Shown one piece after another: positions 58,685 through 64,000 of a DNA stretch of 64,000 bases. Source of the stretch: Tetracladium setigerum (lineage: Eukaryota; Ascomycota; Leotiomycetes; Helotiales); contig PZJY01000001.1 of assembly GCA_031472005.1 (NCBI GenBank), forward strand, positions 2,108,001 through 2,172,000, read 5' to 3'. Numbering within the stretch: position 1 is the first letter of the stretch; every line of letters begins with the position of its first letter. Under the pieces are notes generated by a model. The model saw nothing but the letters and a program-made list of their open reading frames with translations, searched no databases and was not told the DNA's origin. Position numbers and translations under genes: made by a program.

Positions 58685-60233
58685 GGTCCTCTAGAAGTTC
58701 CCTAGATATGAATTTGGAGGAATTCCGAATGAAATTTGCATTTGACGTTTGAGAAAGGTAGATCATCAATTCAAGAATGTCGAAGGTCTTGCTAAACAAA
58801 AGATCTCTGGCCAGCATTGAGGATGTGAGCTTCTCCGCATGCAAATCGGCCACAGCGAATCATTCGCAGGGAGATTGGAATCCAGACGTGCAAGGGATGT
58901 TGAGAGATAATGTGACGACCACTTTACTTCAAAATGTGTTCCCAGCTTACCTGCTCTCTCTCTCTCTCCTAGAATAATGGGGTGCTAAGGCTGAGTAAAC
59001 TTACTGCCTTTGCATATGTGTTCATGCATCTGTGCTAACTTGGCTTCGATTGAGCTCTCTGGATGAAGAAATGAGAGGGCGATGAGAGGCATGAGAAAGA
59101 CTCTAGAGTAAGGTGGGTAGGTACATAGAGAGTAGTTATTATTGGTTACCTAGGTAAGTAAGTAATCCTACCGTGCAAGCAAAGCTTCGAGATCCAACAC
59201 ATCAGAAGGACAGCTTGAGGTCATGTCGAGGTAATCTTACACCTACCGACTGTACTGTACCTACCTAGGGTATTTGTGAGAACAATGACCACTTGGCGCC
59301 ATGCATTTATCGCCAGACCACAACCGACAACGACCACCACGTCTTCTCAGCTCCCATCGCGTCAAACTTCATTTTACAAACACATCTCGTCCGATACCAT
59401 GAATGATCGCTGGCCTCCTTCTCGGCCATTCATCACTTGCCAATGACACCCTACCTTACCTCACTTTACTCTTCATCTTTGCCATCGGCTACCAAGCCCA
59501 GTCATTTCCCAAACAAACGTCAATACCTAGTTCATTGGCTTCCATGGCATCTAAGCGCCCACCAATCGTCGTGCCACAACGGCCTCAACTCAGCGCGTAT
59601 GGCGACGTCTATCCAACGAGCTTCCGTTGCAGAAGTCTGCTATGGAGGCTCTAATAACACGAACCTGCGACTGTGATCGAATGGGGAGAGGGCGTCCTAT
59701 TTTGGGGGTGTCCAGATGCCCACAAGTTCGAGATGGTGGCGGCCACGAAGTGTGAGAGAAGGCTGGTCTTGAATGGCCCTAGATTCGCGTGTCATTCCCA
59801 TCCTCTTGCTCGAACCATTTGGTTTTTCGTGTCTCTCCCTCTCTTTCTCTTTCTCTCTCTCTCTCTCTTCATTATTGTCACGAGTTTCCTCCTGTTTGCC
59901 TTGTTCACGCTCGTTACCTTTCCTTTGTTGTCTTTCTTATTGTTCGACCATCAGATCCACCGCATTGTTACTATTGTCCATCACCCCTCAAAACAACAAC
60001 AATAGCCCACCTTCTTTTTACCTCCCGTCTTTCCTGAACAATTGACTTTGTCCTCTCCATTTCCAAAAATAGTTCCAGTTTTAACTTTCGATCTCGAATC
60101 ACTCCTTCCTTAAAACAACATCGAAGATACCTTGATATCTAACACAATTCCCAACAACCTCTCTCGAGCGCGAAGTATCCTACAAAGAACGAGGAAAACT
60201 ACATAATTTGCCTCGGGCGCTCAAAATTTCAAT
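58685..60233. other. Intergenic region, 1.5 kb, divergent promoters
   Basis: It separates HET-2 (-) from the membrane-protein gene (+). CTAGGTA/TACCTAGG words occur at 59149-59160 and 59260-59268. A CT-rich tract at about 59830-59870 lies 360 bases before the downstream ATG, as is common for strongly transcribed fungal promoters. Nothing else is called. Confidence 0.6.
59830..59870. repeat. CT-rich (TC)n tract
   Basis: An almost pure pyrimidine run of TC/CT units in the 5' flank of the gene starting at 60234. Confidence 0.85.
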
Positions 60234-63200
60234 ATGTCTACAGCAGCAGTAACGACCGATATCCCAAAGATACCCTTACCCGAGCCTTCATCAAATACAC
60301 AAAATCCTTTCAATACGGCATTTGATGGCGACGAAACAGATGATGAATGGTGGGAGGACGATACGCCACCACGAAGTCCAAACACAGCACATCAACCCAT
60401 ACGCACTACACAATGGCCTAGGCCTCTAGGAGACGGCGACAGCGCAGGAAGCTCGAAGAACGTGAATCGAGTGAGCATCCGCAAACCAAACGCGAGGTCC
60501 TCTGTGCTCAAGCCTGTCAGACACAAGTCGACTCGGAGGCAGATGAAGCAAAATGCAAAAGCAGGAATCAAGATTGTCACCAACTTGACCAGGCCTCAAG
60601 CTAGTGTCCCGGTTCAGATTCCACCTCCAAAACTCGCGCCTGTAATCCAACAGCCTGCAATTCAACAGGGGTGCTTTGTGGACCTGGCTGCCCTGAGAGC
60701 CCTTGAAGGAGAGCCATCGCATTCAAAGACTGGGGCGTTTTGGAAGTCTAGGAAAGGCAAGGACGTTGTGAAGGTACAAAACCCAGTTCCGGTCACTAGA
60801 AATGGTGATTCACGGCCATCCTCTTCTTCGAATGATACTTTGCCTATACCAACTACGAATCATCTGGCACCAACTCCGCACGATCCCAGCGATGACTTGT
60901 CACCCTGTGACCGTCCAATTGTCATCGGTATTTCGATCCCCACAAGTGATACTACCGTCCGCAGTCAAAATCGAACGCCGACAGCACTCTCACCAGAAAC
61001 ACCTACAATTGTCGTAACTCCTGCCGATGGTGTATCAAATTGGTCCAATTTGGACCCAAACACGACTTCGAATTCACGAATCCGGGCTGCATCAAGTGTG
61101 TATTCTCAGGCTTACGTGGGCGATCGAGCCTACACAGAACAGAATGCCCCACCAGTGCCACAGATGCCTCCTGCGGCACGTGAGGAGGAGAGACAGCGGC
61201 TTGCTGGACTGAAAAGCTATTTTTCTCCAGATTCGGATGTTGGAACGATGTGGGAGGACGAAAGTACTGCAACTAAGTCTCGCGTCGTATCTTCGTGCAC
61301 CATTTTTGAGGAGGACGAGAGTCCTATACTGGTGCGAAGTGGACGCGCAAGATCAATGTCTGGTACTACCAAGTCCATTCGCCATCCAAGCATTAGCACG
61401 ATAGGTGCCCAGAGACAGTCGACTGGATGGTGGAACTACATCACAACACCGTTCATGACAAGAACAAACACCTTTGCGGCAAGTGATGCCAAGAATCATC
61501 CTGTGCCCGCACTTCCAAATCTTGCAATTGCAGCTGCCAAAGCAAAGGATGCAGAGAGAGATGTCAAGTCTTGGGATAAAGAATTTTCACCTCTAACACC
61601 TGCAACGTCCACTACCATAAATTCGGATCGTTGGTGGGAGGATCCAAACAACCTGAAGTCCTTGGAGCAAACACCTGTCATTCGAGAAACAAGACACAAA
61701 GTGGAAGCCTCAACTGGGACACTACCTATTGTCTTCCCAGAGTTTGCAGGTCTTAGTTCAGGTAATACTCCGCCGGAGTCTGAGCTTCGACGTGGGAATA
61801 CTACATCTACTTTCCACACATTGAACTCTGCGATCAGTCCCAGCGATAGAGAGATCCCAATGGTCTTTCATTCACCGCCACTGAAAGCACCTCTCTCCGG
61901 CACCTCTTCTCCCCAAACTCGGGATGTTCACATTCATATCCATTCAGCCAGTGAGCAGATCATACAGCCAATGCGAGCTGCCATTGTGGAAGCGAGCGCC
62001 CCGACAGTAGCTCCTCAAACTTCCTCATCAGAAGTACCGCCTCCCCCGTATTCTCCGGCCCCAACACGACTGAAGAAATACAAGCCTGTTTTCCCTCCTG
62101 GACACGCACTTGGGATTCAGTACCCAGACCCTCAGACTTCTCAGTACCCAGCTTCTCCAGGTCCAGTTTCTCCAGGGTTGCAAGCTGCAATGACTTCCCA
62201 AGGAGCAATCCCGATGTCCGATGTGCCTTTGACGCCAGCTACTCGACGACCGATCAACCTGAATTCTGGGTATCCCGTTCTACCCGAACGAGGTAATTTT
62301 GAACAATTCTCAGCCGTCGATCTCGAATCATCAGCAAAAAAGGCAAGGAAAGTTGAGGCCAAGCGTCAAAGACATGAAAAGGAAGAAGCTGTAGCCCGTC
62401 GGGTCGGGGGCTTCTGGCGTGGTCGAGGTTGCTTTTCGAACAATGGTTGCTATGGTCGAAGTGGGGCCGAGGGTCGCAAAAGACGGCGTTGGTACTTCGG
62501 CTTGATCGCAGTGTTTCTCACAATCATTATTTTGGCCGTTGTTCTTGCAACCCAGCTAGTTCGAAAATCAAACACCATCGAGGAGCCTTCACAGTGGCTC
62601 AACTTGACCGGATTCCCTCCCATCTTCACAGGGCTTTCAACCGTGGCCGCGCCAATCAATATCGAGTCCGACACTGGTTGCGTCTTCCCATCGACGCAAT
62701 GGAGTTGCAGCTTACCCAAAGAGCTTCAGTCGACTATTGCACCGCACCGATCTGACCAACCGCATTTCCTTCTCAGAATTCAGTGGGACAACAGTACTGC
62801 GGCAAATGAGACTTTTGCCAATGTGACCGGTGCTTCAACCATAGTAACTCGTGCACTGGGCGGGAATGCGGTTTCTGCTGGCCAGTTTGTGAGGCACATT
62901 CTATTGAAGGCTAGGCAAGCAGTCACATTTATTCCTACTCCGAATCCGCCAACTTTCGCTGAGCAATTCTTCCTGGGTAATACCACAGACCGTATCGTTT
63001 CGGATCAAAAGGCAGGAGAACCCACCCCGTTCTATATATCTTTCCTCCCCACTGAGGATGCAAAGCAAATCAACAAACGTGCATTGGAGACTCGCCAAAA
63101 GGCTGGAAACTCTTCTAGCTTTCCAGACTTGGCTTCCATTATTCCAGCTCCTAGCCTCGATGCTGATGGTACAGCTTCTCCGGCAAACCTTCTTCCATTC

Positions 63201-63821
63201 CCAAGTCAGCAGCCCATCCGCCTTTACGACCGCGGTTTGAAGACCGAACACTATGGTTTTTATACCTACTACGATCGCTCCATATTCCTCAAGTCAGTCA
63301 CCAGTCTCAACGAGACTAATCTGGTGAATGGGGAAGTTCCAGATGACCAGAGTGGTGGCGCGCGAGAGTCAGAAGCCAAATTCCGCTGCACATGGCGAGA
63401 AACTAGGTTTTTGGTCCAGATGTGGACGAACATGAATGCCACCACTCGACTTCTCAATTCTACCCGTCTCGGCACTCAAAGTGTAGACACTGGAAGCACT
63501 CCCTTAAATTTTACCCTCGCTGGTCAAGATTTCAACCAACCAGGGACCTTTCCTTATCCAACGACCATCACAGTTGACCGACATGGTGGAGATCCAAAGA
63601 CCAAAATGCTTTACTGCTACAAAATGAACGATCGCCGAGGGCTGATCGTGGACAGTGCTCAGATTTTCGATGAGAATCGTGGGTTTGGAGGGACGTTGAT
63701 CAATAAAGCTCCTAGTTTCTTCAGAAACACCAGTGATTCGTCTCTTGGAGGGTTTGATGGTGGAACAGGAGGCTGCGCATGTAAGTGGAGGAACTTTGAT
63801 GATGTTATTCGTGTTGGGTGA
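60234..63821 (+). CDS. Large single-pass membrane protein, unknown function
   Basis: It is a single exon of 1195 residues. Residues 1-750 are cytosolic in this model, disordered and Ser/Pro/Thr-rich. They contain an acidic stretch near the N-terminus (DGDETDDEWWEDDTPPRSP) and the segment GCFVDLAALRALEGE at about 145-160. A proline-rich motif PPPPYSPAPTRLKKYKPVFP precedes the membrane region. A polybasic stretch (RKRRRW) leads into one transmembrane helix at about 752-776 (YFGLIAVFLTIIILAVVLAT). The ~420-residue C-terminal part has many N-glycosylation sequons (LNLTGF, ANETFANVTG, GNTTDR, GNSSSF, LNETNL, MNATTRLLNSTR, LNFTLAG, RNTSDS) and paired cysteines, so it is lumenal or extracellular. 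I recall similar fungal proteins carrying a loose glycoprotease label, but I see no protease motif. Sensor, scaffold or wall-linked roles are all open. The ATG at 60234 is the first in frame. Confidence 0.9.
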   Translation: MSTAAVTTDIPKIPLPEPSSNTQNPFNTAFDGDETDDEWWEDDTPPRSPNTAHQPIRTTQWPRPLGDGDSAGSSKNVNRVSIRKPNARSSVLKPVRHKSTRRQMKQNAKAGIKIVTNLTRPQASVPVQIPPPKLAPVIQQPAIQQGCFVDLAALRALEGEPSHSKTGAFWKSRKGKDVVKVQNPVPVTRNGDSRPSSSSNDTLPIPTTNHLAPTPHDPSDDLSPCDRPIVIGISIPTSDTTVRSQNRTPTALSPETPTIVVTPADGVSNWSNLDPNTTSNSRIRAASSVYSQAYVGDRAYTEQNAPPVPQMPPAAREEERQRLAGLKSYFSPDSDVGTMWEDESTATKSRVVSSCTIFEEDESPILVRSGRARSMSGTTKSIRHPSISTIGAQRQSTGWWNYITTPFMTRTNTFAASDAKNHPVPALPNLAIAAAKAKDAERDVKSWDKEFSPLTPATSTTINSDRWWEDPNNLKSLEQTPVIRETRHKVEASTGTLPIVFPEFAGLSSGNTPPESELRRGNTTSTFHTLNSAISPSDREIPMVFHSPPLKAPLSGTSSPQTRDVHIHIHSASEQIIQPMRAAIVEASAPTVAPQTSSSEVPPPPYSPAPTRLKKYKPVFPPGHALGIQYPDPQTSQYPASPGPVSPGLQAAMTSQGAIPMSDVPLTPATRRPINLNSGYPVLPERGNFEQFSAVDLESSAKKARKVEAKRQRHEKEEAVARRVGGFWRGRGCFSNNGCYGRSGAEGRKRRRWYFGLIAVFLTIIILAVVLATQLVRKSNTIEEPSQWLNLTGFPPIFTGLSTVAAPINIESDTGCVFPSTQWSCSLPKELQSTIAPHRSDQPHFLLRIQWDNSTAANETFANVTGASTIVTRALGGNAVSAGQFVRHILLKARQAVTFIPTPNPPTFAEQFFLGNTTDRIVSDQKAGEPTPFYISFLPTEDAKQINKRALETRQKAGNSSSFPDLASIIPAPSLDADGTASPANLLPFPSQQPIRLYDRGLKTEHYGFYTYYDRSIFLKSVTSLNETNLVNGEVPDDQSGGARESEAKFRCTWRETRFLVQMWTNMNATTRLLNSTRLGTQSVDTGSTPLNFTLAGQDFNQPGTFPYPTTITVDRHGGDPKTKMLYCYKMNDRRGLIVDSAQIFDENRGFGGTLINKAPSFFRNTSDSSLGGFDGGTGGCACKWRNFDDVIRVG

Positions 63822-64000
63822 TACAAGAGCAAAACAGACTGGGGGCGAACTACATGGCGTTTGATTTCCTGCATTGCATATCATTATATTGCATGGTTAA
63901 AAGCGAGGGCACATTATGGGTGGCGCATTGCATGATTTGTATCAAAATAATGTTAAGATTAGTTAGCATACTGAGCAATGAAGAAAGGATAATTGCAGAA
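63822..64000. other. 3' flank of the last gene
   Basis: Short downstream sequence with no coding potential. It probably holds the 3' untranslated region. Confidence 0.6.

Noticed and set aside
1..64000. CRISPR arrays, tRNA, rRNA, transposase or reverse transcriptase genes
   Set aside because: I looked for spaced repeats, the tRNA T-loop word GGTTCGA with matching arms, and transposase or polymerase motifs. None was found.

Overview
The window is nuclear DNA of a filamentous ascomycete (Pezizomycotina). The evidence is short GT..AG introns of mostly 45-65 nt with CTAAC-type branch points, a mitochondrial ATP synthase alpha gene closest to filamentous-fungal versions, two HET-domain genes, a Vps10 receptor, GH16 and GT34/GT17 cell-wall and glycosylation genes, and long gene-poor spacers with microsatellites. 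The class is not certain; a leotiomycete would fit, but that is a guess.

Layout, left to right. 1-3.6 kb: no intact gene, but a decayed zinc-finger gene on the minus strand beside a GTCGAAAA-type repeat. 4.2-6.4 kb (-): ATP1, seven exons, intact. 9.1-11.0 kb (+): a KamA-type radical-SAM lysine 2,3-aminomutase, five exons. 14.8-17.1 kb (-): a conserved-looking disordered protein of unknown function. 17.1-25.2 kb: an 8 kb gene-poor stretch. 25.2-29.9 kb (+): VPS10. 31.7-32.3 kb (-): a small coiled-coil protein. 33.4-34.7 kb (-): PTC7-type mitochondrial PP2C. 35.6-36.3 kb (-): JAC1/HscB Fe-S co-chaperone. 38.1-39.3 kb (+): a GT17 N-acetylglucosaminyltransferase-like enzyme. 42.9-46.6 kb (+): a large GAF-domain protein. 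47.9-58.7 kb (all -): HET protein, GH16 glucanase, GT34 mannosyl/galactosyltransferase, second HET protein. 60.2-63.8 kb (+): a 1195-residue single-pass membrane protein with a glycosylated outer domain.

By theme: three genes are mitochondrial (ATP1, JAC1, PTC7) and the aminomutase probably is too. VPS10, GT17, GT34, GH16 and the last gene belong to the secretory pathway or cell surface. The two HET genes are candidates for non-self recognition. There are no operons, CRISPR arrays, tRNAs or rRNAs that I can support.

The most important observation is technical but changes how the window is read. Six otherwise well-conserved genes (VPS10, the coiled-coil gene, GT17, GAF, GT34, HET-2) are each broken by one or two single-base frameshifts, nearly all one missing base in a short G/C run. 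Together they give ten breaks. Reading across them gives proteins of normal length and coherent domain order. This points to consensus or assembly errors rather than to six pseudogenes. The zinc-finger relic (substitution stops) and one in-frame TGA in the GAF gene are different and may be real.
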